DNA of 64,000 nt, from assembly GCA_008360975.2 (NCBI GenBank), contig CM039188.1, positions 25,261,944 through 25,325,943 of the forward strand. Direction: 5' to 3'. This DNA comes from Lichenostomus cassidix. Lineage: Eukaryota; Chordata; Aves; Passeriformes; Meliphagidae. The stretch's first letter is position 1; every line of letters starts with the position of its first letter. Positions 1-11,965 of this stretch are shown here, one piece after another. Made by a program: the position numbers and the translations under genes. Below the pieces are notes generated by a model that was not told where the DNA came from, ran no database searches, and worked only from the letters and a program-made list of their open reading frames with translations.

Positions 1-529
1 TGAAAACATTCTCACAAAACATTTTCGTCATTTTAAAAAGCTCCCACAAAACACCTTTATTTCAATGAAATACCCTTATGTCAATGAAACTCCCCTGGAA
101 AAAAAATGCAGTCAGGAAACAACCCTTTTCACTTGGCTTTGTCACCCATGTACCCTCCATACTTCCAGCTGCAAGGCTAAAGTGCCAATGCTCTGAATCA
201 TTCCAACTAAGGCAAAGTGCTCTCAGAAAATTTCTGTACCACAAAATAGGGCCGCTGACCAACACCAAGCCTTAACCTCAGCTGTTTAACTGTAAAATCA
301 CTTTCTGATACTGTTTTTGTCTCCTCTGCTGCTTCTGCATCTCTTGACTGAAGAGAACTGGATTAAGCTGAGCTACACTGTTTATGTACTCATCTCACTC
401 CTAGGTAGCAACACAGCAACATAGCCTCCATTCTTAGAGTAGCCAATGCCTGGCTTATCGCCCTATATTCATTCTTGCGACAGCCACAGAAGTCAGTAAG
501 AAGTAAAAGGGATTTCATTAACCCAGGAC
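1..529. other. Unique AT-rich sequence, no gene seen
   Basis: Short open frames occur on both strands (up to 68 residues), but they overlap one another and show no recognisable motif or splice context. A small imperfect direct repeat around GTCAATGAAA lies near 66-90. I see no repeat family or RNA gene here. Confidence 0.5.
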
Positions 530-552
530 AAAAAAAAAAAAAAAAAAAAAAA
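530..552 (+). repeat. A23 homopolymer
   Basis: An uninterrupted run of 23 A. The upstream bases do not resemble a processed transcript that I recognise, and no matching target duplication is evident on the two sides, so I read it as a simple repeat and not as the tail of a retrocopy. Confidence 0.9.
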
Positions 553-3385
553 GTAAAAATCTCTCTTTAGAGTACTGAAAAGCTCTTCTGATGACATCCT
601 AATACTAAATGAAATGGGCTTGGGCACAATCCAGTAACCATGAGGGCAAACTTATAACAAAAGCAAGTTTTACATGGCTGCTCTCTTTACTCTCTGCCCC
701 CACAGGATGGTCACATTCCTACAGTCCTACACACAGGCTATGCCCTGAACCCTATCCAGACTTTATGCCAACAGGGGTTTCACTCTTACAAAATCATACT
801 AGTTAAACAAACGTAACACAGCTTCTGAGCAATAGAGTATCATCTTCCACTACATGTGTCAGGTCTCCTTAAAGTCCTTCCTCCATCTAAGAATTTAAGC
901 ATATGTTCAATGGTGTTAAAAAAATGAAGAGTGTTTTAGTTTCTTTAAATAAAGAACAAAATCAAGCATCTGCTGAGCCACAGACTAAATCCCTAAGGAC
1001 CTTGGCACTTGTCTGTACAGAAATCTCTCCCTTTCCTGCTGTCACAGCTGAGGCTACATCTGTCAGCACTGACGGTCAGCTGCCTGCTGTTGGCAGAGGA
1101 CATTGCTCAGCTGTGAGCCTCTGGCCAAATGACCATCAGAACTGGAATGGGTTGAGCTACTGTCATTGTAGGCAATCAGAAGCACAGCACAATGTTATAT
1201 GTATGTGAGTACACACGTTGTAGGTATATATGTATGGGATCTTGCTTGTTTGACGGATCTGTAGTCAGTATCAGGTGTGCTTTTGTGAGAAAATGCATTT
1301 TGCCTTCTTGATGTCATATAAAAACCCTTCTTTATTAGGCTAAACCTAGTGTCCACTTAAAACAATAGAAAATTACCCATCATTTAACTAAGTCTATTAC
1401 TGTGCAGAACTCCAGCTTATTTTAATCACAGTTACTATATTAGAAAGTAAACTCTAGCTTTTATATTTTGTCTCATGTCTCATAAAATCACATTTTAGCA
1501 AATGCTGGGAGTTTTTAAATTGCTAATCTAAATATTCAGTGAATTTTGAAAATTAAAAAAAAAGTTAACCAATCATGTTATTCTCAGTTAGTCCTTCTGA
1601 TGATATTGCTATTTCCAGTGTATACCAAAATCCATATTCATTCTAATCTTGCTGGCCAGCTGGTGGAATTGCTAAATAGCATTATTTTAGACAAGATGGA
1701 GCACCAAATTAATCCAAATATTCAGACAGCTTTGGCCTGGTGGAGGCTAATTTGTCTTTTAGCAGTAAAAATCAAAACCATGTTAGCAACAAACATGCAA
1801 GTTGTTGTTCATAAATTTTGCAAGTGACACTCTAGGGAAAGGTTTGACCATTTGAAAGAAATTCCTCACTGTAATTACAAACATAATATTTTTGGAGAGA
1901 TCTGTATTTAAATTGTGCTTACCCAAAGTAATGGAGATCTAATAATTCCATTGTTCTACTTAGAGCATTCACCATTCTGGTCTTTGTGCAAATGACCCTG
2001 CATGGAAATCCAACCACTTGATCATATGACCTTTTCCTTTATATGGGCAAAATTCTTATAAATGGCTCTGTGCTACTCAGGCTTCTCAATTGCCTTTTTT
2101 TCCACCTTTGGTCTTCTCACTTTTGTTTTATCAGCATCATATTCCAATCTTCTGCCTTAAAAAGACTGCAGTTGCCTCTGGCATCAGTTAAATTGAGGAT
2201 TTGTACTGACGATAGGAAAGCAGTTCTCCAGTTAGGGAAATAGGAACTCTCCCACACATATCTGGGACTCAGGCAGCACCATGATAATGAAGTGTCATTC
2301 AAGCCTGAGAAACTGCACAGCAGTATTGTGTTGCCCTACATTAACCATTGCAGGTTTGGAACACAAACAAACACCAAAATACACACAGTCCCTCCCATGA
2401 TGCCCTATGGTTGTAAGATAAGCTATGTCATACACACTGCATACACTTTCCCTACTCTTATAAATTCCCCTGACCAGCTTCTGTGGACCACTCTCACAGG
2501 ACACATTGTTAGCCAGATATCTGATTTGAATAGTTAAGGCTGTTCTTAGACATTCTTATAACGTGATAAAAGGAAAGAAACAAAACTCTAGACATAGCAT
2601 TAGTTTTTCAAATGCCACTTGAGAAGCAGTGTGCAACTGTGCAGTTGAATTTTTGCGAATGCCATTATTGTAATACGAGGTGGAAGATAATGAAGTCTCC
2701 ATGAATAATTCTGTTGTTATCCAGTCCTAACAGAAATTCAGAAATGTTCTTTTTCTCTCATTACAGAGGACTTAATAAATAAATTGTGCACCACCAAGCC
2801 TTGACTGTTCTCTCAACTATTGTTGCTTTTGCAAACATAAAAGGAGTGTTCTTAATTCTCTTCAAGAAAACATTCAAGGTCTCTCAGGAATATAGAAGAA
2901 ATTAATTTAATTTGATAGTCTGGGGTCTATTCAAAAGTCTTGTAACTTTCTCCAGCTATATGAATTTCAAACAAAATACAAGCTCTCAGTCAGCTCAGAA
3001 TTTATCTGTTTCAGTTATAAGGGCTATTCTGCTCACTTAACAACAGGGCACTTCTGGAATGCAGAAGTATGAAAGCTGTTTTCATCCCAGATTATTGAAG
3101 GTGCAGCAACTACCCCTGACCTTCATGTAAGCATGGAAGAAGTCCCTGCTGTTCTTCAGTCTTATCATCTGCAGTAGGTGTCACAGGAAATAGAGTGAAA
3201 ACTCCACTATATTCAGGTAGTTGCTGACAGTTCTGACAGTCAGGTTAAAGAAATCACCTGGAACTTCACCCACCTTTAAGACAATGATTTAAAGTATTAA
3301 ATTCCTTTAAAATAGAATTTCACTTAGGCTGCAGAGAAAATCATAAAATTCCCTTATATTTTTCCCCAGGCAACTGTTGATTTTT
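553..3385. other. Unique AT-rich sequence, no gene seen
   Basis: The longest open frame is 101 codons (903-1208, +). Its composition and lack of motifs suggest chance. No CR1, LTR or RNA gene was recognised. I cannot assign any function to this stretch. Confidence 0.5.
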
Positions 3386-3416
3386 TATATATATATATAT
3401 ATATTTTTTTTTTTTT
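3386..3416. repeat. (TA)n followed by poly-T
   Basis: An alternating TA run at about 3386-3404 passes directly into a run of about 13 T. This is a simple low-complexity tract. Confidence 0.9.
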
Positions 3417-5281
3417 ACTTAGTGATACTGACAACTCACCAAGAGTTACAATGACTCTGGTGTGTGTCATTTACCCATGCTACAAAAATGGACATAAGAA
3501 ACAAGACATTCTCTCTGTATTTTGAGTTTTTTTCTCAGTGCAAGGACTCCACAATTATAAGGCAAAATAAAATTTTATTTTAGTGCAGGCCATTTCTTGT
3601 CTATCTGTAAAATACAAGGTCATGAGACTCTAGTTGTCAGCATCCAAGAAGTCTGTGACCTGAGAATGAGGTGGAGAGGTTCTCTAAGCTCCAGTGCTTG
3701 TCTGAGATACACATGGGCACAATCTGCAATAAGGCTACATCTTACAACTAATATAGCTTAATTTATAATCCGATAAAACACGATAGGTAAATATATTTTC
3801 TAATTAGGGAGGATAATGTTGCATCAGAGATACAGAAAAACTCTAAATAAACACACTGAGCCTTTAGAAAAGATAACATTACTTGTGTGTTATGTAATTA
3901 CTTTAAATATCTGTGCAACCAAGTACATATTCTTTTTAATGTTTTCTATTCTTCAGGGAAATCTATTTCTTTAAGACGATCTTTTAATACAGGAAAGAAA
4001 AAAATGCCTTCCTTCTGTTTTCACCTAGAGATAAAATAGCACATATTATGTATAGAAAGTGTTTTTCTGAAATATTTCAAAGATATGGAAGTTTGCAAAG
4101 ATGTGTATGTATGTTCTGATTATATTTCTTACTGTTTAAATTTACTTATTTATTTTCACACTTTAACCAGGACTTTGAAACATGCTTTATCCATCCAGGT
4201 TCAGGGAAAAAAATCATCTAAGTGTTTCTGTCATTCTAGGTCCTGTAGAAAAGGTTTTGATGAAGTAATCAAAATATATCCAGATTGCAGGAAGGAAACA
4301 GAGTTCTGCAATATTCTATATCATTTGCACACCTCTCAGGCCTGACCCCTGGCCCTTATGAATCCAGCCTGATATAAATTTCTTCCTTTACAAAAAGTTA
4401 GCATCACTTCAAGAACCCTGAACAATAGAGAAAACATGCAGTCAAGCCAATTTAGTTCTTTGTCATCTCAAGAGGGAACTCCACTTCCACTGCTTGTAAG
4501 GGTTGGCTCTACACTCAGGTGAGTGTTCTGAGGCACCAATGCCAGAAGAGCATCTCTGAAAAATTCAAATGGGGGAAAAGTCCTCAGTATCCTCCACCTT
4601 TCCATTTTCTGTTTGAAAAACAGAATGCTCTTTTATTGAAGTGTTTTCCCAGGCTCATGGCAAAATAAGGAAAAGCAGGTCTCAAAACAAGGAAAACAGG
4701 TAAGCATCACATCTGTGGAAATGAAACTCAATCTTCCTACCCACTCTTCTGTATAGTCATAATATTTGTCAGGACATGAGACCCCTGTGTCTGAGAGAAC
4801 TTCACTCAGCCACCTGTGCCTTATAGGTTCCAGAAGAAGTTAAGTGAGAACTGATATACACAATGCAAAATACAGAGTTGACCTTCTGTACAGACCAAGC
4901 TAAAGTCACAGGCCATCCAAATTGTATTCAGATGAAGAGGCTTTCATTCAAAACTTCTTGAAATGTGAAGTGGGAACTGAATTCCCACCCAATTCAGCCG
5001 GAGTGAGAAGACCATGGCCTAATTTTTCATAACAAGAATGCTCAAGTCATCAGTCATTTTCGGTTAATTGCTGTATGAATCACCAGACTGACTAAAATAC
5101 AGGACATTACTCCCTCACAGCCTGTGCTAGATCACATTTGTGGTACAATAAATGTGCATCACTACTGCCCACAGTGTGCCAATGCTTTACAACATTACTT
5201 CAAAATATTGTCATCTTCACATATATGTTGGAATATCTGACAGATTAATACTAGAAAATAAGCTGTAACTGGAAGAATAGC
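3417..5281. other. Unique AT-rich sequence, no gene seen
   Basis: One 86-codon open frame (4085-4345, +) has no recognised motif. No repeat family could be identified by eye, although strongly decayed ones could be missed. Confidence 0.45.
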
Positions 5282-5415
5282 CAAAACTGGAATAAATTGC
5301 CTTAGACAGGTTAAGAGACCTTCATCATCAGAACTGTAAAAGCAGATTAGACATATGTCTGTCACAAGTGTTTGCTCTTGCCTTGAGGAGGCTTCAGCAA
5401 GTCTTCCACAAGCCT
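5282..5415 (+). mobile_element. Old CR1 LINE 3'-region remnant
   Basis: The order of short words (a 'gaat.aattgcctt' block, then 'catcatc.gaactgtaaaagcagattagaca', then a 'ctgtcac...gtttgctcttgcctt' block) follows the 3' untranslated region of the older CR1 subfamilies shared by birds, crocodiles and turtles. It has many substitutions and lacks the terminal ATTCTATG repeats, so it is an ancient truncated copy. CR1 is a non-LTR retrotransposon whose copies are usually 5'-truncated. The identity is inferred from family knowledge and was not aligned. Confidence 0.5.
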
Positions 5416-6157
5416 TTTTTTTAGGGTTCCAAAATACTCCTCTACAACTCCCAAATATATGAACATGAAAACAAAAACACAGGGTGTGAAAATGCCTAGC
5501 TTTCAGTCACCAATATACAAATAAGCCTGAGAGAAATAAGAGGATATTTTCTTTACTTCACAGGCGAAAGAAAAATCTCTCTTTTATTAAATGGTTATAA
5601 GTAACATACATTTTTTTTTCTATCAAGAACCTGAAATCATCCTGAGAAATTAAAATCTCTAATAATGTTTCTGATGTAAATCATGAAATTTTACATTTAG
5701 AAATTACACAGGATGTGACACAATCATACCACCACCCAGACAGGAACCAGATATGATGGAACATGGCTGATAAAAATGTTGTCTCAAGTATAAATATAGG
5801 TTATTAAGTTTTTGAATTCTGACATAAAAGCTGGGGGAGGAGGGGTCAGAATAAATTTTCTGTAAGAGTATCCTGGTACAATGTACATAGAACTCAGCAG
5901 CCAGTTTAAATTCAGGGAAAAATGAAACATGAAATATATATTGCCAAAGTCATTAAATTCTCCATACTGTTTCAGTGGTTAAACATTGTACAGTTAGAAG
6001 TACTGACACTGTTCTCCAGACCTGCTGATCCAGCTTCAGGTAGAGATACAGATAATCCTTCAAATTTTCTAGCCTAAACCACAATGATGAAGTTTATCAA
6101 ACTTATTTCTTGACTATGGACTTAATCATCTGTCTTTTGGTTTCCAATTTATTTTTC
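5416..6157. other. Unique AT-rich sequence, no gene seen
   Basis: AT-rich with several short A runs. No open frame of interest and no recognised repeat. Confidence 0.5.
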
Positions 6158-6247
6158 CACTTTTTTGGGGTTTTTTGAAAAAAAAAGCAAAAAGAAAAAA
6201 GTGCTTTCACTATTCAGCTTGCTTCTTTTTTAAAAAAAAACAAGAAG
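6158..6247. repeat. Two adjacent A/T inverted repeats
   Basis: The first hairpin-capable stretch begins CACTTTTTT at 6158 and ends AAAAAAGTG at 6203. A second follows at about 6222-6247, where CTTC plus a T run faces an A run plus CAAGAAG. Both could extrude short stem-loops in DNA or RNA. They may be fortuitous products of A/T-run expansion. Confidence 0.6.
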
Positions 6248-7546
6248 ACAGAAAAATAATTGTTTTTTTTCCAAAATGCAATCCAGAAGAAGCAGACTAG
6301 TATAATATGTCTCCAGTTAAACTTCCTTTGGTTATAATTGTCAGTTCTCAGTTATTTCACCTCTTTACCACAGAGTCTGAGGAATCCTTAAACAAGCTGA
6401 TTGTTAATTCAAGCTTCGCCATGTCACAAATCAAGAAGGAATGAAGAGAATCTCTTCATCTGAGTACATGCTTAGGTGTAAATACATAATTATGCCCATT
6501 TTATTCACATGCTTGTAAAACACAAAAAAAATATTTCCAACATCAGCACAAAAGTAGGATGAAAACTGGCTTAAAGTATGAATCAATCCCTCAAAACACA
6601 GTATTAATTCATACGATATACTGCACTTCACTAAGAGGGAAACAATCTTTGTAAACACTGACCTAAATCAAAACAGACATTTAGAATATAGGTAGGAAAT
6701 AACTGGTAAGAACACAGAAGCTTATCTTAATAATTTTCACTGACACTTTTTAAGGGGATTATGAAGATGATCCAGTTGGAGATTGGGTAATTGATACGGG
6801 GGTTGAGCACTACTTCATTTATCTGGGATAAGAGTCATACCAGTAATACATGTTTCATGCCCAAGGAAAATATGAACGTCTGAATCCCAAAACACATGCT
6901 CTGAAAATGAGAAGTCTACAACTACTTCCTCAAACCAAATAATAACTTCACTTGTACTTAAGGATCAAATCAAGGTTGTTGATAACAGTCTGCTTGTCAA
7001 ACTCTATTGAAATTTAAGTAAGACTTTGTTTCAGATTAAATCTACACAAAATATCAAAGCTGAGAGGTCACAAGAAAAATAGCAAAATAAATCATGACAA
7101 GTGGAATTAAAAAGGCCCAGACAGTTTTATGACTGAATACGTGGAAACATAAAAGGTGCTATTATATAACCTTAAAGAATAAGTTGCACAGTTATTACTT
7201 CTGCAAAGCTTTTTGCTGTGCTCCAAATAATTTAATTTCCCTTGTCCTTTGTCAAAATAAGCAGACTTGTTAAAGAAAAGATTAAATTCTTGGAGAAGAG
7301 GGTCCAGAAAGGATCTTGTTTTACTGGGGCTCATTAACCAGACTAGAGGTTTGACAGACAAAATCATCCATCTTCTAGGCCCTTTCTAGTGAAAAGATTT
7401 GACTCAAAATCAGCTACACCATTTTCATCCTCTTTCCTTCTATTCCCACTCAATCCTACTTCACGAGAAAAGTACTTGAGAAATTCAGAATGTCTGGCAA
7501 CTCTGTCTGCTAGTGTGGAATGTGGTTAACAGAAAGAGGGGGAAAT
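6248..7546. other. Unique AT-rich sequence, no gene seen
   Basis: Open frames of 75 and 86 codons on the minus strand (6431-6658 and 7107-7367) show no recognised motif. No repeat family was seen. Confidence 0.5.
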
Positions 7547-7600
7547 AAACTGTTTGTGATTCAGGCACATTGGAAACTGTTTGTGATTCAGGCACATTGG
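7547..7600. repeat. Exact 27-bp tandem duplication (2 copies)
   Basis: Positions 7547-7573 are repeated without a mismatch at 7574-7600 (the unit begins AAACTGTTTGTG and ends GCACATTGG). Two identical copies side by side suggest a recent slippage or duplication event. It lies in non-coding sequence. Confidence 0.95.
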
Positions 7601-10600
7601 AAATTACTAACTTATTTTTCTTTCTTCCATTTCTAATCTCTACTGTCAAAATATGACTCTTTCCCTGAATAAATATTTTTACAAGAGCTTTGATAATCTT
7701 GAAACAGTCTGAGCTGGTATAAAGCACAGACTGGTATAAAGGCAGACACTATCAAGCTTCTAGTCTTCTCACCAGAAGGCATGAAAGAGATATGTGTGTT
7801 AGCCTTTTACTTATATTTTTCTTTTTTCCATGAGAATAGAAACAGTCACTTCATCTTTTAACTATTTTAGAACATTCCTGTCCTGTATCTAAATCTGGAA
7901 TGACTTCATGTTCCTGAGATTTCTATACCCCCACAATCCTCAAGTATGTATTCTACAGAATTGAACACATCAGTACCCAGTTCAAAAACAGCACTGAAAG
8001 TAGTACAAAAATGAACCATTCATTACTTGAAGCATATGTAAGACAGAAAAGGATTCTGCATGTAAGAGGGCGACCATCCCAGGGTTACTACTGCTATGTT
8101 TTACCAAGTTTTGTGTTAAACACAAAAACAGTCTCAGGAACACGGACATGGCATCATCTTCTCCATTTCTTAACAGCTAGCCTAAGCTGCACTGCACTGG
8201 ATGTCAAAAAGAGCTGGTTGTTCCTCTCCCATGCAGAAATTCAACAGCTTTTTGTTTTAAGAAAAACTGAGGCCAGGGCAAATAAAATCTCTGTGAATAA
8301 TTTTAGCCTCAAGGAATCTCCATGACTGAAATGGGTTCGCTCATAGCTAAAAACACTTCATTCATGGCTCCTGCTTGAGCAAAACGGTGCTGTTTTGGGA
8401 TAAAAAGGGATACTTGCTCTGGGCAGGTGTCAAAATGTCTGTGCAACTGGATCTAATTGGACAGACTGATATTGATAGTCTGAGAAGAGATGATACAGAA
8501 TTTATTATCTATGGGGCAGTGCTTCACCTCCCCTGTTTCAAGTGTTCCCTGGGTGGTGGAACTGAGCTTCTCCATCAGAGCAGTCTGTGATAAAGCTGGT
8601 GTTCTTGTTCCAAGGGATCTCTGTACTGTTGAACCAGATAGTATGATAACACTGACTTAACTTTTCCACAAGATCACATATATAACTTCTGAAATTTCTG
8701 CGAAAACACATTTTCCTTCTAAAGGATATAACCTGAATTTCTACGAAACACGAATGTTCATCAACTCCCCTACCACACCCTACGCAGGCCCCACTGGGAA
8801 TTGAGATTGTGTATCTCCTAAGGCCATCCCAGAGAGCAATGTTTTAAATAAATAACCAAGACCCATTTGTCTTTGCCAGGAAATATCTTTTAAATAAATC
8901 TCTGCTTGTCCCTGTTGACTGTCACTGTGCACAGCTGCACTTTGTATTTCCATGACATCCTATTCCATTATTGTTCTTGTCGCTCAATATAGTGCATATT
9001 TTTCTTTTACTCTCATCAAATACCTTTGTTGTCAATTTAAAACCTAATTTCTTTTCCTTGGTTACAATTTTTCTTACCAGTAGATTCCCTTTGCATTAGT
9101 ATTACTATCTAAAGTATTAGCTGATGGTGTCTGTGCTCTTAAAAAATCTGCATGAAAATTATCTCTATTATAAGATAAGAATAGCAATAAAAACCACAGA
9201 CATGGATGATTTTTTATGCTTGACTCAGTACAGGGCCATTCTTTAGGGATGGGCAAATCAAGAACAAATTTTAGTGCTACTCAGCCAGCTGAACATTGCT
9301 CAAATGACACTGCAGGCCCTGCTGCAGACCATCTATCTGAGATACATGCAATGTCAGATTTCTGAGCAAGGAGAGAAGAGACTAGGATCTATAGCTCAAA
9401 AACTAAATATTGGTGTAATATAGATCAAAGTTTTAATTTTTGAGCAGTTTCCCAAGTTTTGAACTTTACAAGACTGTGTTCTATAGACTATCCCACCCAA
9501 CACACACCATAAAATAAGTCCATGTACATTAGCAGCTAACAAACCTCATAAACACGTTGGGGGCTTCTGCAGAGAGCAGAAACATCCAGAGGATTTCTTT
9601 TTATTGCAGGGAAGATATAGAACTATTAAGACTAAATAGACAACAGTCATATTCAATGTTTATTAGAAGGCAGATTTGCCCATCTCTGCCAGCCTTTCTG
9701 GTACCTTCCTGTAAAATGATAGACTTTGTAAATGCCACTAAGGACCAAGGCATGCGATATTCTAAGAAGTATTAAAGACAGTTTTAGGGTCTACCAGAAA
9801 AAAAAGTGTTCCTTTGGATGTTCTAAAGTGCAGGAGTCTGCAACTGCACACCCACATCCTCAAATGTATAATTTAGGTTGACTACAGACTTCCCAGAATG
9901 GTCCATATCTGCTAAAGAGGATAGGCATCTGTGGGCCTAGAATGTATTTGCAATGCAATAAAGAGCTAGTTGAATCTCTGCCCTGATGCACTGAAGTTTT
10001 CACAATATGTTCTCCGATGAATCATATCTTGACACTCCCTTCACTTTTCAATTATAATTGAAAGACCTAAGGGTCTGAGTTTCTTCTTGCAAGCATCAAT
10101 TCACTGACATAATTCCATTGGACTTAACTCATATTTATACTAATGTATTTTTACACCATTCAGCCTTAAATTAGATACCAGTATACAAGGGTATTAATCA
10201 GAATCAGGCACTGCAGTCTTGACTAGAATTGCTCACACACACAAAAACAACAAAACAGAATCAGCAGCTGAGAATTGTTTTAAGTCAGTGCAGAGGTTGC
10301 CCTTTCTATAAAGAAAGGAGCTGTGAAGCTCTTTAGTCTGCCTGAAAGCTGAAATATCTTTGTTTCTATGCTTTGCTGCTTTTATCGCCATAAAACATAA
10401 AGCCAAGAGAAAAAGAAGGATGATTAAACACCCACTAGTGGAAATCCATGGATGCAAAGCATTTCTCACTTGGGCTCTTAGCTGTCAGGACTTTTGTTAG
10501 GCAAGGGTGGTTTGCAGCAGCATACACCTGTCAACAGTTACAGAAGTTACTTTAAAGAAGTTTATCTGCATCCATCTGGAGAAAATAACTCCTAGTGACA

Positions 10601-11036
10601 GAAATGCACATACCCACAGTCAACAAAGATGATGGCAGTGAACAAGTCAGAAACCAAAATGATAGCCATAAAACTCTTTGTTTACATTTGCAGAAATATA
10701 TGTTTTCTATAACAGCCTGAAGTTTGGAAGGCTGCAATGTCATATACCATCAGAGACAAGTGTGTACCTCTCTCTCTCTCAGGATTTCTCAAGGCACACA
10801 CTGCATTAGAATTATAAGAGAATAAAGAAACAAAGAAATACACCAAATGGCAAAGTGAAGGAGAATATGCCGAAGTACAGTTAAATCAGGCTTTCTGAGG
10901 AGCAGATTAAGGGAGAGGGTGTTTCTTAGAGAACACAACAATTGAACTTGTAGTCAAGAACAATTAATCATTCCTGGTTCCCATTTTGATTGTGTAGCTT
11001 TGCTCAAATTACTGAATTTCCCCATTCTTTATTTAA
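7601..11036. other. Unique AT-rich sequence, no gene seen
   Basis: Open frames of 104 codons (8011-8325, +) and 71 codons (8375-8590, +) are present but isolated and without a convincing family match. A short (CT)n lies near 10769-10781. No other repeat could be named. Confidence 0.45.
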
Positions 11037-11041
11037 CACAG

Positions 11042-11557
11042 TGTGCTTGTTTTGGCTGGGGTAGAGCTAATTTTCTTCACAGTAGCTTGTATGGGTCTGT
11101 ATTTTGGAGCTGGGCTGGAACCAGTCTTGATAATACAGAGGTGTTTCAGTTATTACCAAGCAGTGCTCACACAGAATCGAAGCCTTTTCTGCTCCTCACA
11201 TCACCCCACCATCAAAGAGGCTTGGGGGGCATGAGAAGTTGGAAGAAAACAGGTGCTGTGGGAAGAAGGAAAGAGGCACATTCAGTGTGATGGGGTTTGT
11301 CTTCCAAAGTCACTGTTTTGTGTGATGGAGCCTGGCTGTCCTGGGGATTGTTGAACCCCTGCCTGCCCATGGGAAGTGGTGAATGAATTCCTTGGTTTGC
11401 TTTACTTGTGTGCACGGCTTTTGCTTTGCCTATTAAACTGCCTTTATCTCAAAAAAAGGTGTTCCTTTTACTCCTCTGTTTCCCTCCCCCATCCCCCTGG
11501 GGCAGTGAGCAAGTGGCTGTGCAGGGCTCAGCTAATGACTGGGGTTAAACCACAACA
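11042..11557 (+). mobile_element. Solo LTR of a passerine-type endogenous retrovirus
   Basis: The 516-bp element starts TGTGCTTGTTTTGGCTGG and ends AAACCACAACA, with TG...CA termini. It is flanked by a perfect 5-bp direct repeat CACAG at 11037-11041 and 11558-11562, as expected for an integration footprint. Its body matches the LTR type widespread in songbirds: a GGCTGG..TAGAG start, a TTTTCTTCACAGTAGCT block, and a terminal GGGGTTAAACCAC segment. A possible polyadenylation signal ATTAAA is at 11432-11437. No internal gag/pol or second LTR is next to it, so it is the remnant of LTR-LTR recombination. The 5-bp duplication fits an ERVL-like group, but the subfamily is not certain. Confidence 0.85.
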
Positions 11558-11567
11558 CACAGACACC

Positions 11568-11585
11568 AAAAAAAAAAAAAAAAAA
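11568..11585 (+). repeat. A18 homopolymer beside the LTR
   Basis: A run of 18 A begins a few bases after the LTR's downstream target duplication. It is outside the element and probably grew by slippage. Confidence 0.9.
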
Positions 11586-11864
11586 GAAGACAGGTTCAGT
11601 TCATTGTTTGGTTGGTCTGAAATCCTCACATAAAGCCTACTGCACATGACTGTTCTAAATGTCAACAGCTTGCACAGCTGAGGCAACCTGGAACTTCTAT
11701 GACAAAGAAGGGTGGTTGTAAAGCTTTTCCAGCCACTGAGGAAGACTGAATGCTGTAGAGAAAAAAATTCAATTATCTGCTTCGGTAGAAAAGTAAAAAT
11801 TGGTAATGTTGACCAGATGGTAAAAAGCTTTAATGTGGTAAAGGAGAAACTGCAGTTCTGTTCT

Positions 11865-11965
11865 GGGTTACAGCTGAGTAAACCTTTAATAACACGCTAT
11901 TTTACAGATTTTTTTTTTTTATCCCAGTTTCTGCATCTTAAATAGGGATAATGTGTCTACCAATA
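11865..11965 (+). mobile_element. Possible MIR-like SINE fragment
   Basis: The end of the segment (about 11921-11965) reads CCCAGTTTCTGCATCTTAAA followed by TAGGGATAATGTGTCTACC. This follows the conserved 3' part of MIR-type SINEs (cagtttcctcatctgtaaaatggggataat...ctacc). A T run and a weak match precede it. The match is short and degenerate, and chance or another CORE-SINE is possible. Confidence 0.35.

Noticed and set aside
530..552. Poly-A as the tail of a processed pseudogene
   Set aside because: No recognisable transcript upstream and no target-site duplication. Poly-A retrocopies are also rare in birds because CR1 does not use poly-A tails.
8375..8590. Open frame with V-L-F-W-D-K-K-G-Y-L-L, faintly like the F-W-D motif of mariner transposases
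   Set aside because: The match is about ten residues, with nothing of the transposase before or after and no terminal inverted repeats found.
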